This document shows positions 1 to 6,956 of a stretch of DNA of 14,665 bases, in pieces. The notes under the pieces are model-generated. The model saw nothing but the letters and a program-made list of their open reading frames with translations. It did not search any database and had not been told where the DNA came from. The DNA is from an uncultured Flavobacteriales bacterium (lineage in GTDB: Bacteria > Bacteroidota > Bacteroidia > Flavobacteriales > Crocinitomicaceae): positions 1 to 14,665 of the forward strand of contig CAMLIF010000101.1 of NCBI GenBank assembly GCA_946479985.1, given 5' to 3'. The translations under genes were made by a program, and so were the position numbers. Every line of letters begins with the position of its first letter. Positions within the stretch are counted from its first letter, which is position 1.

Positions 1-583
1 AATCAGCACCGCCATATGATAACCGAAGCTGTTCGTTTCTGTCAAACACATGCAGTCTTCTTGCCCCGGCTAAACCGGTACCGCCAGATACATCCGTTTG
101 TTCTCCCAGGATCCAGAAATTGTTTGTTCCTAAAAGCCCGAAAACGGTACCACGCTGAGCGAATTTGTGAACCCCTGTTCCGGTGTAGGTATTAAAGAAC
201 AATCCACTGTAATTTCCCCACATTTCGAAGCGGTTGTTTCTGCCGGCGATGTTCCCTGAAAGCCCCATAACGATTTCTGTTCCGTTCGAATAAAGGGGTG
301 AGGTAAAAATGGAAATTATTCCAGCCCCGGGCTCACTGGTAGGCTGTGCATTACGAATGACCAAACCGTCCCCCTGACCATTTAATCCCCAGTTGATGGA
401 TTCATTTGTAGAGAAATATGCACGGTGGCGATTGTTGGTGTAAATGTTTAGAGGAAAGTTATTTGTATATCCAATAAACCTAGTCTGTAGCGCATCTTGA
501 AGATTTAGAGTTGTAGTACTTTGTGTGTACGATTGATTCGATATTAAACATGCTATGAGCAAGTATTTATTTAGAATTTTCAT
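1..583 (-). CDS. Secreted family-A protein, N-terminal 194 residues (3' end off window)
   Basis: I read an open frame on the minus strand from the ATG at 583-581 with no stop for 194 codons to the window edge, so the gene is partial. It starts with a Sec-type signal peptide (MKILNKYLLIACLISNQSYT followed by QS). The mature part is rich in Asn, Gly, Thr and aromatic residues and has short beta-like stretches such as NIYTNNRHRAYFSTNES, GQGDGLVIRN and NFWILGEQTDVSGGTGLAG, so it is probably an exported beta-rich surface protein. Bacteroidota proteins with this kind of N-terminus often end in a sorting or chaperone domain, but the C-terminus is not visible. It begins 12 bases after the stop of the type B cargo gene upstream and is probably co-transcribed with it. 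A decayed paralogue lies at 1959-2228. I do not recognise a named family and assign no function. Confidence 0.8.
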   Translation of the reverse strand, partial: MKILNKYLLIACLISNQSYTQSTTTLNLQDALQTRFIGYTNNFPLNIYTNNRHRAYFSTNESINWGLNGQGDGLVIRNAQPTSEPGAGIISIFTSPLYSNGTEIVMGLSGNIAGRNNRFEMWGNYSGLFFNTYTGTGVHKFAQRGTVFGLLGTNNFWILGEQTDVSGGTGLAGARRLHVFDRNEQLRLSYGGAD

Positions 584-595
584 TATGATAAGATT

Positions 596-1600
596 TTATC
601 TTATCAATTGAATACAACCTGTTTTTGTTTCCATTTTATCTAACTGAGCATTATTGTAAGTGATAACATAAAAATATACTCCTTCTGTACACTCAATACC
701 CTGATATTTCCCGTCCCACAACGTGTTTTCATCACCTTTATAAACAATATTTCCCCAACGATTTTGTATTTGAACATGAATGTCCGCCGCTCCTGAAGTT
801 TGAATTGAGAAGAAATCATTTATGCCATCCTGGTTCGGGGTAATAATATTGGGAACAGTTATCTCAGTTCCACAGTTTCCAAGAAATACATTGTCAATAA
901 AGTAATATGCTGCCGGCCCCCCTATTGAGTTGGTAGCGACTTGCAAATAACTTGTGTTTTGATCATTGAAAAAATTACCTATGGTCAGATACTCTTCATC
1001 ACCGATAGCTGTGAGAACACCCGAAACCTTTTTCCAGTTATTTCTATCTAGGTTTATTTCTGAGTCATGGCCTACTGCATTAATTGGCAATAATGATTGT
1101 GATGAAAAGTCAGTAACAGTATTGGTAGATAAACCTATGCCGATATTGTTGGAAGCAAAATCTATACTGTCTAAAAGGGATATCCAGAAGCTCCAACAGT
1201 ATGCTCTATCCGCTTCCAATCGGTGACTCAGTTTAATCTGAAGGTACTCCCGATAATTATTAAGTATATAGGATGTTCCTAAACCAGCATATGCCTCACC
1301 ATCTTGTGCATACTGATAACCCCAGTCATTCCACGGAACACCACCTCCATTGTTGGCACACGAGTTATAATAGTCAGGGCTCGCCATTGTTGGGTTATAC
1401 CAGAGGCTAACAGCTCCGGGGTCGTTTGTTCCGATAGGACAATGCACAATATCTTCAAAACTTCCATTCGGTACAAGGTTCTCTTGCGCTGGAAGTGAAG
1501 TAATCAGTAGGTTAAATAGAATTACAATATAAAAAACAGGTTTTATCCTCAGCTTTTGGCTGAGACTGAACGTTTTGATATGTAGTAATAAGTTCAGCAA
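596..1600 (-). CDS. T9SS type B sorting domain protein with NGSFE-type N-terminal domain
   Basis: This is a predicted secreted or cell-surface protein of 334 residues. A hydrophobic signal segment at about residues 20-39 ends in LPAQ, and the mature chain begins with ENLVPNGSFED, an opening common in Bacteroidota surface proteins with a jelly-roll, carbohydrate-binding-like fold. Residues 40-242 look like that beta domain and include a Cys-rich stretch (C54, C81). Residues 250-334 match the type B / gliding-motility-associated C-terminal sorting domain: NIITPNQDGINDFF, then NRWGNIVYKG, LWDGKYQG, GVYFYVI and a closing CIQLIR. That domain directs export by the type IX secretion system. The start is uncertain: the frame has no ATG before residue 72, which lies past the signal peptide, so TTG at 1600 (or another non-ATG codon) must be used. 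An upstream in-frame TAA at 1615-1613 limits the extension. Ligand and biological role are unknown. Confidence 0.85.
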   Translation of the reverse strand: MLNLLLHIKTFSLSQKLRIKPVFYIVILFNLLITSLPAQENLVPNGSFEDIVHCPIGTNDPGAVSLWYNPTMASPDYYNSCANNGGGVPWNDWGYQYAQDGEAYAGLGTSYILNNYREYLQIKLSHRLEADRAYCWSFWISLLDSIDFASNNIGIGLSTNTVTDFSSQSLLPINAVGHDSEINLDRNNWKKVSGVLTAIGDEEYLTIGNFFNDQNTSYLQVATNSIGGPAAYYFIDNVFLGNCGTEITVPNIITPNQDGINDFFSIQTSGAADIHVQIQNRWGNIVYKGDENTLWDGKYQGIECTEGVYFYVITYNNAQLDKMETKTGCIQLIR

Positions 1601-1696
1601 TTGATAAGTTGTTTAATCTGTTGTATTCTTCTTTCAAGCCGAAGAAATTGGGCTACACTTTCAAAGTCGTTGTATGACTTCCTTTGTTATCCTATC

Positions 1697-1704
1697 CAAA
1701 GATA
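1697..1704 (-). promoter_or_regulatory. Candidate promoter -7 box for the 596-1600 gene
   Basis: The minus strand reads TATCTTTG here, an exact match to the Bacteroidota -7 consensus TAnnTTTG. I see no TTTG about 19 bases upstream, so the -33 element is missing. It would give a leader of roughly 90 bases before the TTG start at 1600. Only half of the consensus is met. Confidence 0.35.
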
Positions 1705-1720
1705 CAAAAGAGGGATAATA

Positions 1721-1951
1721 GTTGGATTTATGTTTTCATAGCGATGTGTTTTTAGTGAATAGAGTTATTTAATAACTCAAAATTACCATTGGTATCCGTA
1801 AATTATTTACGATTAACTTCGACAGTGATCTCTGTGTAATATTCCGAATTAACTTATTGCGAGTCAACCGTATTTACCACATATTTTACTGCGGTAAACC
1901 ACATTTCTTTTTTGCGGTTTACCGCGAAATGTTAAAATTCAGAAACTGAAA
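1721..1951. repeat. Structured intergenic repeat, copy 1
   Basis: This stretch matches 3361-3605 over its whole length, with about 80-85% identity by eye and one extra block of about 15 bases in copy 2. It contains three palindromes. GAGTTATT-T-AATAACTC lies at 1762-1778, CGTAAAT-T-ATTTACG at 1797-1811, and a 10-bp stem GCGGTAAACC / GGTTTACCGC at 1891-1900 and 1916-1925. I see no protein-coding frame that makes sense in it. Its right end stops about eight bases before the decayed gene at 1959-2228. It could be a non-autonomous mobile element, a REP-like element, or a duplicated 3' flank; no transposase is visible. Confidence 0.8.
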
Positions 1952-1958
1952 ACTCTTC

Positions 1959-2228
1959 CGCGCTGAGCGAATTTATGAACCCCTGTTCCGGTATAGGTAT
2001 TAAAGAATAATCCACTGTAATTTCCCTACATTTCGAACCGGTTGTTTCTTCCGGCAATGTTTCCTGAAAGCCCCATAACGATTTCTGTTCCGTTCGAATA
2101 AAGGGGTGAGGTAAAAATGGAAATTATTCCTGCCCCGGGCTCATTGGTTGGGCACGGTATTCCATTGTCTGTATAGCACGCTACTTTGAAGCAGTATGCT
2201 AATGACTATTAGTTTTGTTTTTTTTCAT
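1959..2228 (-). pseudogene. Decayed paralogue of the secreted family-A gene
   Basis: Bases 1961-2148 align without gaps to 153-340 of the intact gene at 1-583, with about 10 differences in 188 bases by my count. One of those differences turns a TGG (Trp, in FEMWGNY) into TAG. The 5' part still holds an ATG at 2228-2226, three bases after the stop of the gene upstream. It is followed by a run of eight A. Read with seven A, the frame gives a good signal peptide (MKKTKLIVISILLQSSVLY); with eight it stops after nine residues. The stretch between the signal peptide and the conserved part is much shorter than in the intact gene and is in another frame, so there is also a deletion. The 3' part is cut off where repeat copy 1 begins. 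The frameshift, nonsense codon, deletion and truncation together leave little doubt that it is non-functional. Confidence 0.85.
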
Positions 2229-2231
2229 GAT

Positions 2232-3176
2232 TCATCTGAATAAATGAATCATACCTTGTTTTTGAATTGTGTTATTACAGCCTTCACTTTCTTCTAATAC
2301 ATAGAAATAAACTCCATCTTCCTGATCGCCTCCTTTTTTCGAAGTACCGTCCCAGATAAATGGATAAGATAAATTCCGAACTTCATTTCCCCATCGATTC
2401 AAAATTGTGAGATTTTTCAAATGATTTAAGTCCCCAATTGGCTGAAAAAAATCATTGACCCCATCATTGTTTGGAGTGAAAACGTTTACTGAATTATTAT
2501 CTCCCTTCTTTCTGTATAGCGATGCTGCACCAGGTGTTCCTCCTAGATTTAGATCCGGACATATCATCTCATAAGTTCCATCAATCTGACAAATTTTAAT
2601 CAGATTTGGTCCATTGAAACCGATTATAGTTGCGTAATCATCATCATAAATTGCTGCTCCTTCACACGCTGGAAGTGATAAGTTTATTGGTGTAACATCT
2701 ACAATGCTGGTATATGAAGTATTCAAATCTATTCTTACGAACGGAGTTATCATATATAGAATATTATTGTAAAACACTAAGTCTCCAGTCGCGGCATAAC
2801 CAATCGATCCAATTAAACTTGAACTAGCATTGCTGGTATTGATAGCATAAAGATTCATTCCAAATTCGATCAAAAGAGTTGTATCGTTTAATCCGACAAG
2901 AGAAATTCCGCTTATTCCTGTATTTCCTATCAATGTGGTGTTTGCGGTTATTGTATCAATATTATACAATTGACCTCCCGCAATACCCCACAATTGACCG
3001 TTTGGTGTAAACGCGATATCTCCAAATGCTTGACCTGTAGCTCCAATGAGATGCCTATTACAATTTTGTACGTCAATGGAATACAAATCTCCCCCGGAAA
3101 CCGTTGCATAAATCTGGTTTTGCGAACATGCATCAAACCTGACTGCTAATAAGAATACGAATACAAGGAGTTTCAT
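2232..3176 (-). CDS. Secreted beta-propeller-like protein with T9SS type B sorting domain
   Basis: This 314-residue protein starts at ATG 3176. Residues 1-19 (MKLLVFVFLLAVRFDACSQ) are a signal peptide. Residues 20-225 contain blade-like repeats of about 40-50 residues with the pattern LYxID, then LIGxTG, then a D(I/L)xF strand: GDLYSIDVQNC with HLIGATG, QLYNIDTIT with TLIGNTG, and NLYAINTSN with SLIGSIG. This is typical of a WD40- or PQQ-like propeller. Residues 229-314 are a type B sorting domain: SVNVFTPNNDGVNDFF, LNRWGNEVRN, FIWDGTSKKG, DGVYFYVLEE and a closing MIHLFR. The expected fate is export by the type IX system and release or anchoring at the cell surface. Its C-terminal domain is related to that of the 596-1600 protein, but the N-terminal parts are not. 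It lies just upstream of the decayed family-A gene. Binding partner unknown. Confidence 0.87.
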   Translation of the reverse strand: MKLLVFVFLLAVRFDACSQNQIYATVSGGDLYSIDVQNCNRHLIGATGQAFGDIAFTPNGQLWGIAGGQLYNIDTITANTTLIGNTGISGISLVGLNDTTLLIEFGMNLYAINTSNASSSLIGSIGYAATGDLVFYNNILYMITPFVRIDLNTSYTSIVDVTPINLSLPACEGAAIYDDDYATIIGFNGPNLIKICQIDGTYEMICPDLNLGGTPGAASLYRKKGDNNSVNVFTPNNDGVNDFFQPIGDLNHLKNLTILNRWGNEVRNLSYPFIWDGTSKKGGDQEDGVYFYVLEESEGCNNTIQKQGMIHLFR

Positions 3177-3360
3177 ATATAAATTAAAGTACTGTTTTAG
3201 AAAAATGAATAGCTAAATATGAAGTTTGTAAATTACAAAGTATGATTCAAAAGTTGTTTTTAAATGTTAATCAGCTATGCTGACTTTTAATTGTTTTAGT
3301 TCGAATTTAATCAGAACTATTAAACCGTCTGCATCCCGTAGACGAGCTGTCTTCAAAAAG
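3177..3360. other. Intergenic leader region between the propeller gene and repeat copy 2
   Basis: This AT-rich stretch must carry the promoter of the minus-strand gene at 2232-3176. The minus strand shows TACTTTG near 3240, one base short of the TAnnTTTG consensus, so I do not call a promoter. No convincing coding frame is visible. Confidence 0.5.
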
Positions 3361-3605
3361 GTTGGATTATTTAATCATACGCAGTGAATTTTTAGTGAAT
3401 AGAGTTATTTAATAACTCAAAGTTACCGTAGGTGTACGTAAACTATTTACGCTTAACGTCAACAGTGAAAATCGTTATTTGTTCTCTAGGTAATATTCCG
3501 AATTAACTTGTTGCCAGTCAACCGTATTTACCACATATTTTACTGCGGTAAACCACATTTCTTTTTTGCGGTTTACCGCAGAATGTTAAAATTCAGAAAG
3601 CTGAA
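3361..3605. repeat. Structured intergenic repeat, copy 2
   Basis: This is the second copy of the 1721-1951 repeat, at an offset of exactly 1640 bases at its left end. The same three palindromes are kept: GAGTTATT-T-AATAACTC at 3402-3418, CGTAAA-CTA-TTTACG at 3437-3451, and a stem lengthened to 12 bp, CTGCGGTAAACC / GGTTTACCGCAG, at 3543-3554 and 3570-3581. A block of about 15 bases near 3470-3485 has no counterpart in copy 1. It lies just past the 3' end of the DUF5686 gene (minus strand), as copy 1 lies just past the 3' end of the decayed family-A gene. The large hairpin is not followed by a T-run on either strand, so it is not a standard terminator. Confidence 0.8.
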
Positions 3606-3661
3606 ATTGAAAGAATGTTTCCGGAAGGTGTTCGTTCGAACAATGGTGATTGTTGTGTGGT

Positions 3662-6139
3662 TTAGAAATTCCACTTCATATTCCTGTCATCCAAAACGGC
3701 GAAGGAGAATTTGTAGGTAAATTTGGGACCGATCTTATTGCCGTCGGAGGCGACACCGTAAATTCCGATTCTCAGGCGGCGTTTAGAGAATTTGAAACTG
3801 CGTTCCAGACCTCCGAAAACTTCGTAGTACTGGTAACGGTATTCTGAAACATATAAAGCACTTCCTCCGAACACAAGCCCGATTCCGGTTTTCTTCATGA
3901 ACGGAAGCTTGTTGATGATTGCACCGTTGTCGTGATGAACAAAGTGTGCTTCCAGGTAATATTCTTTGGATGGGAGGGAGCTGTCCTGGTTCTGATATCC
4001 GTAGAGCGGATTTTGGAACCAAAGCGGTGTGCTTCGTCGCTGGTATTTGAAATCGGCGTCCTTGAGGTTTTTGGAACTGAGGAATTTACCCGCCCGAATA
4101 TGATAATTGCTTGTTCCGATAGTTCCTAGCTGCAAGCTTTGCTGCATTCCTATCACACCGTATTCGTGGTCGACATCTGAACCAAAGATTGTTGGGATTC
4201 CGCGTTGATAATAGGCATAAACCGTTGGCCATTTAGAGCCTAAAACCACTTTTCGGTTGGGTTCGCGCATGTATTTTTGGTACGGAGTATAGCTGAATGT
4301 GATTTCTCCCAAAAGCGCCTGGTATCCCTGGAATTCCGTAAAAGCATCGTTCGGGATTAAACTGTCGAACGCCGAAACGTTTTTGTATTTGGACAAGGAA
4401 CGCCGCTCGGCAAATTCCATTTCAAGGTTGATATAGAAGCCATTGAAATATTCATAGTTGTGCATGAGGCGCAAACTGGTTTTTTCAATAAAGTTGCTTC
4501 GTTTATAAACCTGGGTGATCGCATCGTTTGGTACAATGGCATCGAATTCATTGGAGAATTGCGCACCGACACGACCTAAGTGAAAAGGATCGTAAACATA
4601 TCTGGCCCAGGTGGAGCCTTTCGGGTCACCGTTGAGCAAACCAATGGAAATTTCGGTATAACTGTCAATAGTTCTTTGGTCTTTCCATTTTTTATAATAG
4701 CCAAATCCGGGAGCAATGCGCGGTCCGGCAGGATATAACGGACGAATCATGGCTGCCAGGGAATTGATATTCCATTGGGTTTTTTGTTCGCGGTTACGTT
4801 TATCTACACCGAACCAAAGGACTTTCCAAACGGTTATCTTATTGAAAACTGCGTCAACGGAATCGAGGTATTCTTTTCTGTTCAGCGCATCGTGAATACT
4901 ATCGCGAACAATGATAAATCGTTTTTCTTCAAGGGTAAGTTCTACCGCGCGCTGGTCTTTCCAGAAAAGTGAATCTTTTTCATAAGCTTCCTGTTCGGTT
5001 ACAGCAACTTCACTATTAAAGAATTTTTTGGCGTAAACAGGATTGAAGTCGGTTTTTTCGAACTTCGCATACGTTCTGCAATTTGATTTCTCATCCTTGA
5101 ATTTATTCCCGTAGATCAGTGTTTGTTCTGTCAGAACGCACATCGTATCGCCCGGGTGATCGTATGTTTGAAGAATTTGGAAATAATCGTATGCTTTCAG
5201 GTTTCCTTTTTCCATGGTGAGATCAATCTTCTGAACCAGCCAAAGCGAATCTATTACATAAATATAGCCTTCAAGAGTAGAAGTGGAACTCGATCGGGGG
5301 CTGATCTTGATCTTGTTAATCTTGTATCCGTTCTCCATGTATTGTTCCTCCAGGCGGTATTTGTAGGAAACAATTCCTGGTCCGGAGATGGGTGAGCTAA
5401 CTGGAGTTTCGTGCAGATCATCCAGGTGAAGCAGGTTTTCGAAAAAGTTGAAGTTTGCTTTTACGGTTGTTGTGTAGTAAAGTTGTCTGTCGCTGCCATG
5501 CAAGGTATAAGCATCTCTTATTTCCTTCACTTTGTTTGGCGGACTGTAATATCGTGTGAGTTGAATTTCGGCCAGGTTCATGTTGCCTGCCAGTTCCTGC
5601 ATTTTCTTTTTTTCTGCTTCGAACGGATCTTCAGGTGTTTTGGATGGTTCGTTTTCTTTACTTTTTTCGCTGACTTTCCGTTCAATCTCTTCCGTAGCCT
5701 TAATGTAAACTTCGGTAGAGTGCGGGTAGGACCATTGGCTTATTTGATCGCGTTTTTCGACCACTTTGAGCATCATGTTTCTACCTACGTTTGATTTCTT
5801 TGAATTGATCTCAACATCCTCAATGGCATTCATTCCTTCTTCAAAGAGCTGAATGTCGCGGGTTGTTTCTTTGTTTTGAATAGTCACATAAGCTTCACGC
5901 TCTTCGTAACCAACAGCTCTGAAAACCAGGAAATATTCGCCTTCGTAAAGTTGTAAGGTGTATTTTCCCAACGCATCGGTTTCGGTTCTGAGCTCGCTGT
6001 TATTTTTTACATAAACCTGGACAAAAGGAATTGGGATGTTGTTCTCATCTGTTACAAGTCCGCTGATTTTCCGCTGAGCATGAATCAGATTCACGCCAGA
6101 GAGAAAGAAAAGGACCAGCAGCAGTTTGAGTTTATACAT
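3662..6139 (-). CDS. Outer-membrane protein with CarboxypepD_reg-like and DUF5686 domains
   Basis: This is an 825-residue predicted outer-membrane protein. The signal peptide MYKLKLLLVLFFLSGVNLIH ends at AQ (residue 22). Residues 23-105 are a carboxypeptidase-regulatory-like beta-sandwich: KISGLVTDENNIPIPFVQVYV, TDALGKYTLQL and FRAVGYEER are typical of the CarboxypepD_reg-like family. Residues of about 120-825 fit the DUF5686 family found throughout Bacteroidota, with a charged segment at about 145-175 and a C-terminal half of alternating beta strands ending in a terminal Phe (DRNMKWNF), as in outer-membrane barrels. The DUF5686 family has no firm biochemical role. It is the last gene of the envelope operon, 33 bases after the small membrane protein gene, which fits co-expression with lptC. 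The family assignment comes from my reading of motifs. Confidence 0.85.
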   Translation of the reverse strand: MYKLKLLLVLFFLSGVNLIHAQRKISGLVTDENNIPIPFVQVYVKNNSELRTETDALGKYTLQLYEGEYFLVFRAVGYEEREAYVTIQNKETTRDIQLFEEGMNAIEDVEINSKKSNVGRNMMLKVVEKRDQISQWSYPHSTEVYIKATEEIERKVSEKSKENEPSKTPEDPFEAEKKKMQELAGNMNLAEIQLTRYYSPPNKVKEIRDAYTLHGSDRQLYYTTTVKANFNFFENLLHLDDLHETPVSSPISGPGIVSYKYRLEEQYMENGYKINKIKISPRSSSTSTLEGYIYVIDSLWLVQKIDLTMEKGNLKAYDYFQILQTYDHPGDTMCVLTEQTLIYGNKFKDEKSNCRTYAKFEKTDFNPVYAKKFFNSEVAVTEQEAYEKDSLFWKDQRAVELTLEEKRFIIVRDSIHDALNRKEYLDSVDAVFNKITVWKVLWFGVDKRNREQKTQWNINSLAAMIRPLYPAGPRIAPGFGYYKKWKDQRTIDSYTEISIGLLNGDPKGSTWARYVYDPFHLGRVGAQFSNEFDAIVPNDAITQVYKRSNFIEKTSLRLMHNYEYFNGFYINLEMEFAERRSLSKYKNVSAFDSLIPNDAFTEFQGYQALLGEITFSYTPYQKYMREPNRKVVLGSKWPTVYAYYQRGIPTIFGSDVDHEYGVIGMQQSLQLGTIGTSNYHIRAGKFLSSKNLKDADFKYQRRSTPLWFQNPLYGYQNQDSSLPSKEYYLEAHFVHHDNGAIINKLPFMKKTGIGLVFGGSALYVSEYRYQYYEVFGGLERSFKFSKRRLRIGIYGVASDGNKIGPKFTYKFSFAVLDDRNMKWNF

Positions 6140-6172
6140 GATTACACCAATAAGAGGCGTTCACTTTATTGG

Positions 6173-6397
6173 TTACTTACCGGTATTGTTTTGCTGTTGA
6201 AGAAAGGCTTCGTGTTTTTCCATTCTTCGGCGCATATACCTTCTCATGAAGAATGTTCCGCCGGACATAGCAGCAAATACGTAATTGATATACCATGTGT
6301 CGAATCCTTCTTTTATTCCCATAAAAGTGACAACAAGAATAATGGCTACCGTGATCGATAACCAAAACAACTCCATAAAACGATTATACTTTTTCAT
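6173..6397 (-). CDS. Small membrane protein with two transmembrane helices
   Basis: This is a 74-residue protein. It has a hydrophobic segment at about residues 10-27 (LFWLSITVAIILVVTFMG) and a second, weaker one at about 37-51 (INYVFAAMSGGTFFM), followed by a basic stretch RRYMRRRMEKHE and a polar Gln/Asn-rich tail. The positive charge after the second helix suggests that the tail is cytoplasmic. It begins two bases after the lptC stop codon, so it is translated as part of the same operon. Small conserved membrane proteins of this kind are common next to lptC in Bacteroidota, but I know of no assigned function. Confidence 0.75.
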   Translation of the reverse strand: MKKYNRFMELFWLSITVAIILVVTFMGIKEGFDTWYINYVFAAMSGGTFFMRRYMRRRMEKHEAFLQQQNNTGK

Positions 6398-6399
6398 AT

Positions 6400-6954
6400 C
6401 TATTTGTCAATTTTAAATCTTCCCTGCGGTTCTAAAAACTCATAGGAAGAAAAGTCTTGTTTGGCTTTTAGTCCTTTCCCGAAAAAAAGCATTTTCGGTG
6501 TTTTTACTGTGACCATTTTATCTGTAAAAATAGTGCTATCCATTCTATTCCAGTAAAGTACTTCGGTTTCCATGTGCTGATCTTTGTCGGTATTGTACAT
6601 CCGGACAGAATCTCTCACAAGCATGGTTCCTTCGGTTTCGTTGATTTCACCGTATTGAGCGGTTAGAATACTTCCCAGTTTTCCGGTTGATTTATAAAAC
6701 TCAATCTTTACTCCTTCATTGAACTTTACTTTCTTTCCGTTTTTATCGTTGAATGACTCACCGATTGGTGCATACAGGCGAATCTTGGTCATTCCCGAAT
6801 CACTATACGTTAAGAAAAGCTCTTTCGTTTTTTCGTCCGGGTCTTTTGCATCGAAAGTAACCTGTTTGATCTTCTCAATGTCGTTAACACATGAAGCAAC
6901 CACGCATGCTAAAGCACAAAGACTATAAAGTATAACGTGTTGCGTTCTTCTCAT
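6400..6954 (-). CDS. lptC: LPS export lipoprotein LptC
   Basis: LptC is the bitopic or lipid-anchored periplasmic partner of the LptB2FG transporter and hands lipopolysaccharide on to LptA. The frame gives 184 residues from ATG 6954. I prefer this start to the longer one at 6984 because it sits two bases after the upstream stop, and because the chain then starts MRRTQHVILYSLCALACVVA followed by SC, a lipoprotein signal peptide with its lipobox Cys at residue 22. Bacteroidota LptC proteins are often lipoproteins. The body has the family's beta-strand pattern: ELFLTYSDSGMTKIRLYAP, VKFNEGVKIEFY, ILTAQYGEINETEGTMLVRDSV and MVTVKTPKMLFFGKGLKA, ending QGRFKI. Its place downstream of coaX and a barrel protein gene is the usual Bacteroidota order. 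Confidence 0.88.
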   Translation of the reverse strand: MRRTQHVILYSLCALACVVASCVNDIEKIKQVTFDAKDPDEKTKELFLTYSDSGMTKIRLYAPIGESFNDKNGKKVKFNEGVKIEFYKSTGKLGSILTAQYGEINETEGTMLVRDSVRMYNTDKDQHMETEVLYWNRMDSTIFTDKMVTVKTPKMLFFGKGLKAKQDFSSYEFLEPQGRFKIDK

Positions 6955-6956
6955 TA

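Noticed and set aside
3543..3581. 12-bp hairpin as a terminator for the DUF5686 gene
   Set aside because: No T-run follows on the minus or plus strand, and the same hairpin is part of a repeat that also occurs elsewhere.
3508..3847. Plus-strand frames of 65-70 codons antisense to the DUF5686 3' end and repeat copy 2
   Set aside because: They lie opposite a well-supported long gene or inside the palindromic repeat and have no protein features.
4357..5794. Several 65-127 codon frames within the DUF5686 gene
   Set aside because: They are out-of-frame or antisense shadows of one continuous 825-residue frame with a consistent domain pattern.
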